A stretch of 64,000 bases of DNA from positions 173,374 through 237,373 of the forward strand of contig JAFISE010000033.1 of assembly GCA_022560025.1 (NCBI GenBank), given 5' to 3'. The position numbers were made by a program, and so were the translations under genes. The notes beneath the pieces were generated by a model that was not told the DNA's origin, searched no databases, and saw nothing but the letters and a program-made list of their open reading frames with translations. Positions within the stretch are counted from its first letter, which is position 1. Every line of letters begins with the position of its first letter. Shown here piece after piece: positions 1-10,662 of this stretch. This DNA comes from Stagonosporopsis chrysanthemi. Lineage: Eukaryota; Ascomycota; Dothideomycetes; Pleosporales; Didymellaceae.

Positions 1-585
1 TTCGAGCCTTTTCAGGAGCGCGGGGTGCGCGTTGGACGCCATCAGCCCAACGTTTGGTGGTATGTATGAGTAGAGCATGTCTGCTTTTGCCAATAGATCC
101 TTGTTTGTTGAGGCTGGCACTGAGATCTGAGACGTGGGCTGGTGCGCAAGCATGCTCGCTGCGATGAAGAGACGTGCAGGCGCAATACGCAGGGTGCGGG
201 CGTAGTGGTCTTCGATGTCCAGACCAACGGCATCGTATATGAGGAAGCCATCTGCGTTTTGTGTCTCGTTCATCAAGTTGCCAACTGAGCGAAGTGTTGC
301 GACGCCGTTTTCCGAGCGTGCAGTGTGTCCGTCCAGAGTGTCGAAGACAAACTCGAATGTTTCGCCTGAGACCTCCGAAACGCTTTCGATGACCCGATAG
401 TTGGAGAAGGTGTACAGTTCATCGTCTTTGTACGAGTAGAGCTGCTTTGGTGGTGTGAAAGCAGGCTTACGGCCAGATCGGACGAGGTAGGTGATGTCTG
501 CGCCGGAGGAGAGGTGGTAGCCTTGAGATAGGCCCACAGCTCCACAACCAACTATCAATACTTTTGGTTTCGACATTGATGCCAT
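1..585 (-). CDS. Ketopantoate reductase (PanE/ApbA)-like protein, N-terminal part, cut by window edge
   Basis: The frame is open for 195 codons and runs off the left edge of the window, so the C-terminal catalytic domain is not visible. The protein begins with a Rossmann NAD(P)-binding fingerprint: VLIVGCGAVGLSQG directly after the start, followed by a YLVRSGR strand that fits the cofactor 2'-phosphate region of ketopantoate reductases. A middle stretch (SVGNLMNETQ, IAPARLFIAAS) is less typical, so it may be a diverged PanE-like oxidoreductase with another substrate rather than the pantothenate enzyme. Two in-frame ATGs exist, at 585 and 576; I took the upstream one. It lies on the same strand as the aldoxime dehydratase, about 180 bp downstream of that gene's stop. 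No intron is needed in the visible part. Confidence 0.6.
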   Translation of the reverse strand, partial: MASMSKPKVLIVGCGAVGLSQGYHLSSGADITYLVRSGRKPAFTPPKQLYSYKDDELYTFSNYRVIESVSEVSGETFEFVFDTLDGHTARSENGVATLRSVGNLMNETQNADGFLIYDAVGLDIEDHYARTLRIAPARLFIAASMLAHQPTSQISVPASTNKDLLAKADMLYSYIPPNVGLMASNAHPALLKRLE

Positions 586-766
586 GGTCTACTTTCATCG
601 AATCTGAACGTCGGTTTGCCATTTTATATCTGTGGCGGTCGTCCGAAGTTAGTCCGGCTATGGACGAAATATGACGTACACCTGAGTGCGAGAGCGAAAG
701 CGAGATTGTCATTGGCTTGACGTATAGATATTGTCTCAAGTGCATCAAGTATTCTTGATTGGCGGT

Positions 767-1855
767 TCAGTCGTCCAGCTCTTTCACCTGGAGCTGCGCA
801 GCGCCCATGACACCGGTCCCTCTCGTGCAATTGACGTACTCGAACCTCGCGTCTCCTTCTTTGATGACACTGACCTCATGCCATGTCCTAAACATCCTGT
901 TGTCTGGGAACGCCTTATAGTGCGCCATCGCGCCTCGCCAAATCGCTAGATGGGAGCTATGGGTCTTCGCCCAATGTTCCAGATCTTCAAGGTTTGCGAA
1001 GAAACCAGCGCCACACGTCTCTTTCCTATTGTAATCGACGACAGGGTTGCTAGTGTCGGTGTTGCGAAGGTATCGAAGACCCATTGCGCCTGTCTCTTCA
1101 GCGTTGTCGTTTAAATACTGCAGGCCTTTGCGCAGTGTGGGCTCAAGCTTGACCTCGTATGCTTCAGTTTCGACTTGATCGCAGTTTTCCCACCATTGAC
1201 CTGAGCGAATGTGTACGAGGTTGTCATGGCTGCTTCCTGTGAGATGTTGGCCGATGCCTACTGGATCTTCATGAGGGCGCTGGGCATCCGCAGATGGACG
1301 AGGGAAAAGATCATGCGCCGAATCAGGAATACGATCGCGAGCAGCCCCCCAGTAAGTTGCCAGGTCGTGTTCTGCGGCGCTGCTGTCAGGGATCCGACCA
1401 AGCCCTGGAAGATAATCCAGTCCAGAGTAATTGGTTTCGAGGCGTGAAACTGGTGCGGTGAAACTCTCATGCCACAGACCGAGAGATGACCTATACTCCT
1501 TTGGTAGGCGAGAGTGGATGGATCTAAGGTGTAGGGCATCTAGAGCTCTTTTGTACTGGCCTGCATCAGTCCAGTAGCCAACCCAGACTGTAGTTCCGGA
1601 AGCTTCACGTCCGTCGATGAGAGCAAAGGATTCGTGGGTCGATGGATAATCATTGGCCCTGAACCAAGACTGAATCTCATGGCAGACTTGGTCTTTCGCA
1701 TTCGTAATTGCGGCGTCGTGAGAGTGTTGCTGGACGCCGATGTAGGATGTGTAGACATGTCCGATCCTACCCGGAAGAGCCAGTGTGTACCTCGGCACAG
1801 GGAGGCGGTGGTTCTTAGGCTTGCGCAGAGGATGCAATCGTATGGGACACGACAT
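767..1855 (-). CDS. Haem-containing aldoxime dehydratase (phenylacetaldoxime dehydratase family)
   Basis: Single-exon gene for 362 residues, close to the usual 350-370 of the family. The C-terminal half carries the family's hallmark order: ETCGAGFFANLEDLEHWAKTH, then HSSHLAIW, then FRTWHEVSVI and a YVNCTRGTGVMG tail. In characterised enzymes (OxdRE, OxdB) a histidine in the first of these last segments ligates the haem and one in the HEV segment acts distally; both are kept here. Family members dehydrate aldoximes (R-CH=NOH) to nitriles, normally the step before a nitrilase or nitrile hydratase. No nitrilase is visible in this window; the only same-strand neighbour is the PanE-like gene. No signal peptide, so probably cytosolic. 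The family call is firm; the natural substrate cannot be read from sequence. Confidence 0.85.
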   Translation of the reverse strand: MSCPIRLHPLRKPKNHRLPVPRYTLALPGRIGHVYTSYIGVQQHSHDAAITNAKDQVCHEIQSWFRANDYPSTHESFALIDGREASGTTVWVGYWTDAGQYKRALDALHLRSIHSRLPKEYRSSLGLWHESFTAPVSRLETNYSGLDYLPGLGRIPDSSAAEHDLATYWGAARDRIPDSAHDLFPRPSADAQRPHEDPVGIGQHLTGSSHDNLVHIRSGQWWENCDQVETEAYEVKLEPTLRKGLQYLNDNAEETGAMGLRYLRNTDTSNPVVDYNRKETCGAGFFANLEDLEHWAKTHSSHLAIWRGAMAHYKAFPDNRMFRTWHEVSVIKEGDARFEYVNCTRGTGVMGAAQLQVKELDD

Positions 1856-2475
1856 AATTTTCGGCTGAGAAGCTTAGGAACCGCAAGAGCTTGGTGATTC
1901 TATGTCTATTAAATAATCGTGTTGATGTCACGGATCACTATTCGATACAGGGGCTGGCCACGTCGGCTCATACACCTCTGGGGTGCCAATAACCTGTAGC
2001 AAGTCGGACCTCTTCTTCACGCTGAATGGTTGGATCTCGCCCCTGGTAGCTGAATAAAGGGACTGGGCTGTACGACCCGACGTGGCCAGAGACTGTACAG
2101 CAAAACACGTTAACTATATTCAGTCTAGCGTACATCCTGAGCGAGCGGAGAACTAGCAGCGACCGCAAATGCAAGGCACTGAAGGGTTTTCGTGATGTCT
2201 GAACAGATCAGGACTCTGGGTCGATACGAAAGAGAGCGAATATTACCTTCCTTCGTGTCCCATGCATAAGTTTTGACCATCGATCTTAGAGGTCGACCAT
2301 GCATGTATCTCAATAGTCTTCAGAAACGCTCCATGCACATGACTGATTCAAGTAATAGTGTTGTGATGTACGAGCTCAATAAGTTCAAAAGGGTATATAT
2401 GAAGGGACCGGGGTATTGCGCATTCTAACTCCACCATGTAAACATTCACCATTCGTCAGTCCAACTCGGCTTGTC
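1856..2475. other. Intergenic: aldoxime dehydratase upstream region and GH16 3' flank
   Basis: No convincing gene; only short frames. It holds an imperfect inverted repeat with arms of about 22 bp at 1954-1975 and 2068-2089 (19 of 22 positions pair, core CTGGCCACGTCGG) and a TATA-like stretch near 2392 on the + strand that has no coding region downstream of it. Confidence 0.5.
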
Positions 2476-4313
2476 TCAAATCCTGGCGTGATGCCCAACA
2501 CTCCTTCGCCTATGCTGCTTCATGAATCTTGCTGCCCTAACCTTGTTCAATCCCGGCGCAGGCGTTCCCTCAGCACCAGGAGCAACGGTCACATATACCG
2601 TCTGGTACACAGTCTTTGGCTTGCCCGGTGTGTCTGTCACGGTCGGTGCTGCGGGAGCCGACTCTGTATCAGTTGGGACAATTGGTGGAGACTCGCTGTC
2701 GTTGGGGTTGCTCGTTGGCTGAGCGACTGCAGCAGTTGTGGTAGGCAGGTCCTCGACGGGCAGGCTCATGTAGTCAGACGGTGCTGCGGTGGCTTCAGAA
2801 GGCAAGTCGGCTATCTGTGTTGCGTTTGAGGCCGGTGCGCTACCACTGGCCCCGGGCCACTGAAATCCTGGCATACCGTCACCATCAACGGGATCAGAGG
2901 GCTTAGTAGGTGTCGCAGCCTTGGATGTTGTCGCAGCAGCAGAGGTCGGTGCGACAGGCTTGACAGAGGTGCCTTGTGTCTTTGAAGGTTCCAGAGCCTC
3001 TGAAGTTGGGATGCTGCCGGATGGTGTTGGCACAGCGACTGGAGCACTGGTTTCAGCAGGCAGATCATCGGAAGCAGGCATTGTCGGGACGATGTAGGAG
3101 CCATCTGAAAATGAGAGCACAGGGGCGCCTGTCGGGATCTCCGTGGGGATGGTTGCGTAACCTGAGGAGATGACGGGCTCCGTGGCGTTGCCAGTAGGAA
3201 TGGATACCGGCTCTGAGATGACAGTGCTCTGCGCAGGGGCACCAGACGCAGACGGGGCAGGGGTGTCATTGCCGTTGTCTTGGTAGACCTTCAACGCGTT
3301 GATAGTCCAGTACGCGTCCACAAAAGCTTCTGGGTTGTTCTGTACATATTCGTCACAAGTGGCAGCCTTCTTTGCGCAAGAGCCGCTCTCCCAAACTGCG
3401 CCGGCCCAGTCACCACAGAATGCGGTGTTGAAAACAATCTGCTGCTCCTTGAACATGCTCTCGATGTCACAGCCTCCGGTGAACTTGGCCGCGGGAATAC
3501 CCCAGCCGTCAGGGCTAGGAGCGTCGCCGAGAGCATCTTCTGGGACAGAGCCACGAGGGAAGTACCAGACGCTGATGGCCTCATCTGTCCATTGTGTTGC
3601 GTAAACGCCACCACCAATCTCATTCAGACCAACACCGAAGCTGTTCTTGTTGGGGTGCTCGATAGAACATCCGACGTTCTTGTCTTGGCCCTCGGCATTG
3701 ACGTCGCAGTTAGGCGTGGTGACCTCGCCAGCAAAGATGCTGGTATCAGGGCCAATCTTGCAGTCAGGAGCGGTGTGGAGGGTCATGCCGTTGTTTGTCT
3801 GCTCGTTGACACCTTCGAGGATATCAATCTCTCCGCCGGTTGGCCAGTCAGGCCCTACCATCCAGAACCTGTCCAGTATGTTAGCTAAAGACGTGATAGG
3901 TAATATTGGCGACTTACGCAGGCCAAGTACCGCAGCCGGTGGGCATATGAGCGACGTCCATTACGACAAGCCCGGTGTTATACTTCTTCTTGCTCACCAG
4001 CCTAATGCTGGGCCTTCCTTCTGGGGTCTCATTGGTAGTGTCAACGCCCCACTCGACGGGCACAGTTGTGGAGGCATTGATTAGATTCGACTGCCTCGCT
4101 GTAGCCTCGTCGACATATTTGACGAAACCTGTCACTAGTCAGCAGAGCACAAAGTCGTTGCGGAGAGTGTGTCGTACCATTGGTTGGGTCTGGTGCTGTG
4201 AAGAAGTCGAATGCGCCATAGAAATCAGTCATGTAGTCATCTTCCAGAGCATAGCCAGCTATGCTCAGGTCGAAAAGCGAGGCCGCAGCCAATAGTAGTG
4301 TGAAAGAACGCAT
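2476..4313 (-). CDS. Secreted GH16 endo-1,3(4)-beta-glucanase with long Ser/Thr/Pro tail
   Basis: Three exons (4313-4178, 4128-3918, 3868-2476) with two 49-bp introns give 579 residues. The N-terminus MRSFTLLLAAASLFDLSIAG is a clear signal peptide. The GH16 laminarinase-type domain fills about residues 25-310; the catalytic ExDxxE motif is GEIDILEGV, with nucleophile Glu129, Asp131 and acid/base Glu134. The first two exons carry the conserved start of the fold (YGAFDFFTAPDPTNG, GLVVMDVAHMPTGCGTWPAF). Family members cut beta-1,3 and mixed-linked glucans, acting in wall remodelling or feeding on glucan. About 260 residues of Ser/Thr/Pro/Ala-rich low complexity follow, as in wall-bound enzymes, but the protein ends in basic residues (QHRRRSVGHHARI) rather than a hydrophobic GPI signal, so it is probably secreted or wall-associated without an anchor. 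A TATA box lies about 135 bp upstream. Confidence 0.88.
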
Positions 4314-5451
4314 CGTCAAGACGCTGGTAGAAAAAAGGACCGAAGAGAATGACTGCGTACCAGACGCGTTGGAAGAGACAGGTGACTAGAGATTGAAAAC
4401 ACTACCAAAGCGCAATACCTGATTGTGGATCTGGGGAGTACACACCTATATAGGGAGTACCCACAATTAAACACGGATCTCCTAGCATTGTTCGTACACT
4501 AGCCAGCGGCTGTCCTTCTTGTCTAACCAGCATAGTTCAGTTTCACTGTACAGACCGGATCCAGAAGCCTACTCCCAGACGAGATACACGAGTCGCAATC
4601 ACCGTTAGCCAGGCCAAGGGAGACCGCAACAACCACTGACGATCACAGACAAGGCTGGACGGGGTTGGACAAGGCTCGACAATACCGTTGGCAGCGTTTG
4701 ACGAAGACGGCATTGTTTCATGGACATTTGAACGGGCTGAGCGCCGCAAATCGAGTGGTGGCGCGTGAAACGGGTACCACTGTGCGAGTAAACATCATCC
4801 TGGGCGATACGTGGCCGAGGCTTTGCGGACCGCTTTCATTGATCTGCCTGAGGCGGTCGTCCGCTGTGATCGCTGCGGTTCGCTACGGCGGACTGACAGG
4901 TTGAAACGCGAGGCGGTTAGAGAGGCTGCGGGTGGCGGATGATTGGACAAGGAGAGCCGCTGGAAAGCTAAGCGACGAGACCCACTGGCCTGAAACGCAA
5001 CCCTCACAGCCAACTATGACTACCCAACATATATTTACTGTTACTGTTGTCCACTCATTGTGAAAGACCTGAAGTGAATGCGCGCATAGAAGATTCTTCT
5101 GCAGATCAACGCGTGCGATTGTTGATGTTCCTGCATGCGAACGCCGCATCGACCCTGAGGCTCCCGCTGTCTGTGCCGGACAATGGACATTGTAGGTGAC
5201 AAGGCTGCGAACTCCGCAAGGGGGATTGTTTGCGCAAAGCCACTAGTGTCAAGGGCTACTTATGTAGTCAAGTTATGATAGTTGAAGCTCGATAAGTCTT
5301 TGTACGAGTCGTTTGATGTGCTTTATCAGGGATGCACAGCACAGCACAAGGTCACGCGTCTTCGAATGTGTAAGGTCACGTGTCTTCGAGTTTGTAATTA
5401 TGTTCATTATCTATCCATCGTATGCGTCAGATCATTTGGGTATTCGTCTCT
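4314..5451. other. Intergenic: GH16 promoter and ERG10 3' flank
   Basis: No gene supported. Besides the TATA box it contains a two-copy 22-bp direct repeat (AAGGTCACGYGTCTTCGA core) near 5349-5392, just downstream of ERG10. Confidence 0.45.
4445..4455 (-). promoter_or_regulatory. TATA box of the GH16 glucanase gene
   Basis: CCTATATAGGG, symmetric, lies 132-142 bp before the GH16 start codon, a usual distance for a strongly expressed fungal secreted enzyme. Position and match are visible; function is inferred. Confidence 0.5.
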
Positions 5452-6878
5452 TTACTGCAGCGACTCGACAACGATGGCAGAGGCACCGCCTCCACCATTG
5501 CAGATACCGGCACAACCAATCTTGCCGTTCTTCTCCTTGAGCACATTGAGCAGGGTGGTTGTGATCCTGGCACCAGAGGCACCCAGGGCGTGACCGAGAG
5601 CCACGGCACCTCCGTGAAGGTTGACCTTGTCCTCGGTGATGCCAAGAATCTTCATGTTGGAGAGCGCAACAACGCTGAAAGCCTCGTTGATCTCGAAAGC
5701 GTCGACAGCGGAGATATCAACCTTGGCGTGCTTCAATGCCTTAGGCATGGCCAGAGAAGGTGTAGTGGTGAATTTGGAAGGGTTCTGCTCAGCATCACCC
5801 CAGCCAAGGATCTTGCCAATGGGCTTCAGGCCGTGCTTCTTGACAGCCGCTTCTGAAGCAAGGACGAGGGCAGCGGCGCCATCGGACAGCGGCGAAGCGT
5901 TCGCGGCGGTGACGGTGCCATCCTTCTTGAAGGAAGAACGAAGCGTGCGGGTCTTGGCCTCGTTGAACTACAATTGATCAGCAACCGATTACTGGACAAG
6001 ATGGGTAAACATCAGGAGAGAGGGAGACTGACGTTCTTGGGCTCATCGTCAACAGAGACGGTGACTGGGGGCTTGCCACGGCCCTGAGGGACCTCAATGG
6101 GGGCGATCTCGGCGGTGAATGAACCGGCCTCGGTAGCGGCAATGGCCTTCTTGTAGGTGCGGATGCAGTAGTCGTCCTGTTCCTCACGGGTGAAGCTGTG
6201 GTCGTCGGCGCACTCCTCACCCTGCAGACCCATGTGCTCCTTCTTGTATGCGTCGGTGAGACCGTCCTTGAGGACACCGTCGACCAGCGACTGATCGCCG
6301 AACTTGGCACCAGTCCTCATGTTGGGGAGGTAGTGGGGCACGTTCGACATGCTCTCGGTACCGCCGGCGACGACGATATCGGCATTGCCAGTGATGATGG
6401 TCTGCGCACCGACGATGAGCGCCTTGATCGAAGAGGCGCACACCTTGTTGATGGTGGTGGAAACGGTCGACTCGGGGAGACCAGCGCCGATGGCGCATTG
6501 GCGGGCAGGGTTCTGGCCGAGGCTGTGAAGGTTCAGTCAGTCTGAATACAAGAAGCTGTCTGGGTGTTCTTACTTTGCGGACATGACATTGCCAACAAAG
6601 ACCTCCTCGACATCCTCAGGCTTCAGGCCGGCGCGCTCGACGGCAGCTGTGCAGTGTGAGACGATTTGCCTGTAGAAAATGACATGCACTTTAGCGTACC
6701 CTTGATAGCATGAGAGCCGAGTTGGATAGCACTCAGGCTGGCGAGCGAGCTGTGCTGACAGTTAGCTAACTATCCCAGGCCCCTCATTCGGACATGCCAG
6801 CATATCAACATACCCAAGGAATTGGCCGGTCGGCGTTCGCGCTGCGGAGACGATGTAGACGGGGGGCAGAGAAGACAT
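5452..6878 (-). CDS. ERG10: Acetyl-CoA C-acetyltransferase (cytosolic thiolase)
   Basis: Five exons (6878-6814, 6749-6700, 6646-6574, 6522-6033, 5967-5452) give 397 residues; yeast Erg10 has 398. It condenses two acetyl-CoA to acetoacetyl-CoA, the first step of the mevalonate/ergosterol route. The thiolase active-site residues are all present: Cys91 in INKVCASSIKA, His352 in LGHALGASGAR and Cys382 in GCAGICNGGGGAS; the NEAF motif is also there. The start MSSLPPVYIVSAARTPTGQF is directly the first strand of the fold, with no mitochondrial presequence, and the C-terminus ESLQ is not a peroxisomal signal, so it is the cytosolic form. Three of the four introns fall in the first 300 bp. It shares a 283-bp divergent promoter with SNU114. 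Confidence 0.93.
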
Positions 6879-7161
6879 TTTGTATATACCAGACGCGAAT
6901 TGGATTGAAGACTGTGCGTGGGGTGTAGCTCCTTCTTCAACAAACAGAAGAGGACCCTTAAATGTCCCGTCCCGCCTTGCAAAAACACGCCGACTACCGG
7001 CAACAATGCACCCCTGCAGCTCACGCTACTCAACGAACGGTGGAACGCACTGTTCTCACCGCCTCGGAGCTTGGCAAAAGTGACGCGCTACCGCCAGATT
7101 TTCGGATACCTTCAAGCCTGAGGCGCATCGGTACATTATTGAACTCACGCGCATCGCCGCC
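6879..7161. promoter_or_regulatory. Divergent promoter ERG10 / SNU114
   Basis: Only 283 bp separate the two start codons, so both genes must draw on this segment. No obvious TATA box on either side, as expected for housekeeping genes. Confidence 0.5.
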
Positions 7162-10100
7162 ATGGATGACCTTTACGACGAGTGAGTGCTGTCACGCAGC
7201 TGCACATGTATACGCGACTGACCTGACACAGGTTTGGCAACTTTATTGGAGAGGCCGAGTCCGATGAAGATGTCCAGACGAACGGTGATGGCGCAGACGC
7301 GTACGTCCTCGACGACGACGAGCACGAGGACGCGGATGCGAACGAGCAGCAGCTGATGGAGGTCGATGAAGGTCCGTCAAATGCTGTGATCCTGCACGAA
7401 GACAAGCAGTACTACCCCTCCGCGGCGGACGTATACGGCGATGATGTAGAGGTTCTGGTGCAGGAAGAGGACGCGCAGTCATTGGCGCAGCCAATTATTG
7501 CGCCAGTCGTGCAGAAGAAATTCACTGTACAGGAGACTGATCTGCCGCCCGTGCACTACTCAAGAGAGCTGTTGACAGACTTGATGAACTTTCCCGACCA
7601 GATTCGAAACATCGCAATTGCCGGACACCTGCATCATGGCAAAACAGCATTCATGGATATGCTGGTCATGGAGACACACGACATCCAGGACCGATTGGAT
7701 TACAAGAAGGGCAAGAAGAGGGAAGAGCAGCTGCGATACACCGACGTACATATTCTCGAGCGCGAACGAGGCCTATCGATCAAGGCTGCGCCAATGAGCT
7801 TGGTTTTGCAAAACACAAAGTCAAAGTCGCATCTTTTCAACATCTTGGACACACCAGGACATGTCAACTTCGCCGACGAGGTCGCCTCGTCTCTGCGCCT
7901 AGTTGACGGTGTGGTGCTGGTTGTGGACGTCGTAGAGGGTGTGCAGGTCAATACAGAGCAAGTCATCAAGCACGCCGTGCTAGAAGATCTGCCCCTGACA
8001 CTAGTGATCAACAAGATGGACCGCCTGATCTTGGAATTGAAGCTCCCGCCGAAGGATGCCTACTTCAAGATCAAGCACGTTATCGAAGAAGTCAACACGG
8101 TCATCGAAAACACAATCCCTGGAAGAGGCGAAAGCAGACGAGTCAGCCCTGAGAAGGGCAATGTGGCGTTCGCATGCACCAGCATGCGATGGTGCTTCAC
8201 AATTCAGTCTTTTGCAAAGATGTACTCAGACTTCTACCCAGGACCATCGAGATTACCAGGATTTGGCGTGCCGATGAAGGGTTTGGATGTCGACAAGTTT
8301 GCCATGCGATTATGGGGTGACATCTTCTATAACCCAGGAAGCCGCAAGTTCAGTCGCAAAGCAAAGGAGGAGGGGTCACAGCGGTCGTTCGTACACTGGA
8401 TCCTGGAACCGGTCTATAAGATCTACTCGCACACACTTAGCGAAAGCTCTGCGGATCTCAAGGACACACTGGGCGCACTTGGCATCAACTTGAAACCTTC
8501 AGAGTATAAGACGGATGCGAAGGAGCTTATGCGCTTGGTCTGTCAGCAGTACTTCGGACCGTCTTCAGGCTTCGTCGATATGATTACCCAGCACGTCCCG
8601 TCACCGGCTGAAGGCGCAAAGAGGCTGCTTCAGAGGCACTACACAGGACCGCTGGATTCAAAGACCGCAGAGGCTATGGAAAAGTGTGATCAAGATGGTC
8701 CTCTTGTCGTGCACGTTACTAAGCTTTTCAACGCTACGGATGCGAAGTCGTTCACAGCTCTGGGGCGAGTCATGAGTGGTGTTGCAAAATCTCCGCAATC
8801 AGTGCGCGTTCTTGGTGAAGGCTTTACTATTGAGGATGAGGAAGACATGGTAGTCGCCACTATCACAGACACCTGGATCGCCGAATCGCGCTACAATGTC
8901 CCCGTGAGTGGTGTGCCGGCCGGCAACTGGGTGCTGCTTGGCGGTGTCGACAACTCGATCGTCAAGACAGCCACAATTGTTGCGTCGAAGCTTCCTGACG
9001 ATGAAGATGCGTACATCTTCCGACCGATCCGCCACTTTTTCGAGTCTGTCTTCAAGGTAGCGGTAGAGCCGATCAACCCCTCCGAACTACCCAAGATGCT
9101 GGACGGTCTCCGCAAGATCAACAAGTCCTATCCTCTCATCACCACAAAGGTTGAAGAGTCAGGGGAGCACGTTGTGCTTGGAACTGGCGAGCTGTACATG
9201 GACTGTGTCCTGCACGATCTGCGCCGACTGTATGCCGACATGGAGATCAAGGTTTCGGATCCGGTCACAAGATTCTGCGAGACAGTCGTCGAGATGTCTG
9301 CCATCAAGTGTTACGCCATGACACCCAACAAGAAGAACAAGCTCACCATGATTGCCGAGCCGCTGGATCCGGGTATTGCAGAGGATATTGAATCTGGCAA
9401 AGTCAACATCAAGGACCCTGTTCGTGTTGTCGGCAAGTTCTTTGAAGAGAATTATGGCTACGATTTGCTTGCGTCGCGCAACATTTGGGCCTTCGGACCC
9501 GACGACATGGGTGCGAACATCCTTCAGAACGACACATTGCCCTCAGAAGTAGACACGAAAACTCTCCGCACAGTACGTGACACGTTAAGGCAGGGTTTCA
9601 GTTGGGCAACGCGTGAAGGCCCGCTTTGTGAAGAGCCCATCCGCAACACCAAGTTCCGTATCACAGACGTCGAGCTGGCTTCTGAAGCGATCTTCCGCGG
9701 AGGCGGCCAGATCATCCCCACAAGTCGACGAGCCTGTTACTCGAGTTTTCTTATGGCGAGCCCGAGGCTGATGGAACCGGTATATTCCTGCAGCATGACT
9801 GGACCCGCAGACACTAAGAGCAGCCTCTACACAGTGCTTGCGAGGAGGCGAGGACACGTGCTGCAAGACGGGCCAATCGCTGGCACACCGCTGTACAACG
9901 TAAGAGGACTCATTCCGGTCATCGATTCTTTCGGCTTCGAGACCGATTTGAGGGTAAGTTTGACGTACTCTTGACACCTGCATACAACACTGACGATCAC
10001 ACAGATCCACACGCAAGGTCAAGTATCCCTGTCTCTCGTCTTCGACCGCTGGTCCATCGTGCCCGGTGACCCTCTCGACAAGGAGATTCAGCTGCGACCT

Positions 10101-10250
10101 CTTGAGCCTGCCACCGCACAAGCACTCGCACGTGATTTTGTACTGAAGACAAGGAGAAGAAAGGGTCTAGCTGAGGACGTCACAATCAGCAAGTTCCTTG
10201 AGCCCGACCTGTTCAGAAGTTTGAAAGAGAGCGGTGTGTTGGATGGTTGA
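7162..10250 (+). CDS. SNU114: U5 snRNP GTPase Snu114 (EFTUD2), EF-2-like
   Basis: Three exons (7162-7181, 7232-9953, 10005-10250) give 995 residues; yeast Snu114 has 1008 and human EFTUD2 972. The tiny 20-nt first exon supplies MDDLYDE, and the acidic N-terminal tail characteristic of Snu114 but absent from EF-2 follows. GTPase motifs: G1 GHLHHGKT (138-145), G3 DTPGH (213-217), G4 NKMD (267-270). The EF-2-like domains II-V continue to the conserved C-terminus (SFGFETDLRIHTQGQ, FDRWSIVPGDPLD). In the U5 snRNP and tri-snRNP this GTPase controls Brr2-driven U4/U6 unwinding and spliceosome disassembly in the nucleus. The last intron (51 bp, GTAAGT donor) interrupts the last domain. Confidence 0.96.
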
Positions 10251-10662
10251 TGCAGATAATGTATGATACCAAATTAGCGTTTGCGGCGTACGCGAATCGC
10301 ACGAATGGCGAGACGCGACCAACCCAAAAGTGGGCGCGTGAAGAATATACCCTTCGAAGATAGCTTGAGTGTTCATTTGCTGCGCGTGCACCAACGAAGG
10401 ATGGTCTGAAGTAGAATATTCTTGATTGGCAGTGAACGGAGGCTGATGCTGATCAGCGTTGATTTGCATGTTATGCAACAACCCTTCAGGTGTGACAGTG
10501 TGCCCTTCTGAAGACAAAATGGGGTATATATAGAGCAGCATTCTATGATTAGGTGTTGTGAGGGAAATCTAGCATTATGTCGCTGCAAGTTGTACTTTCT
10601 CTATCACAGGTTGCATAATTTCGTCATGGGCTTCACTCAGTTTGTCCTCTCAAGTCCCTCCG
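10251..10662. other. Intergenic between convergent SNU114 and PAF-acetylhydrolase-like genes
   Basis: Both neighbours end here. A TATA-like GGGTATATATAGAG sits near 10511-10526 but no coding region starts on either side of it; nothing else seen. Confidence 0.4.

Noticed and set aside
2385..2405. TATA-like GGGTATATATGAAG (and a similar one near 10515) as promoters
   Set aside because: No supported coding region lies downstream of either on the fitting strand.
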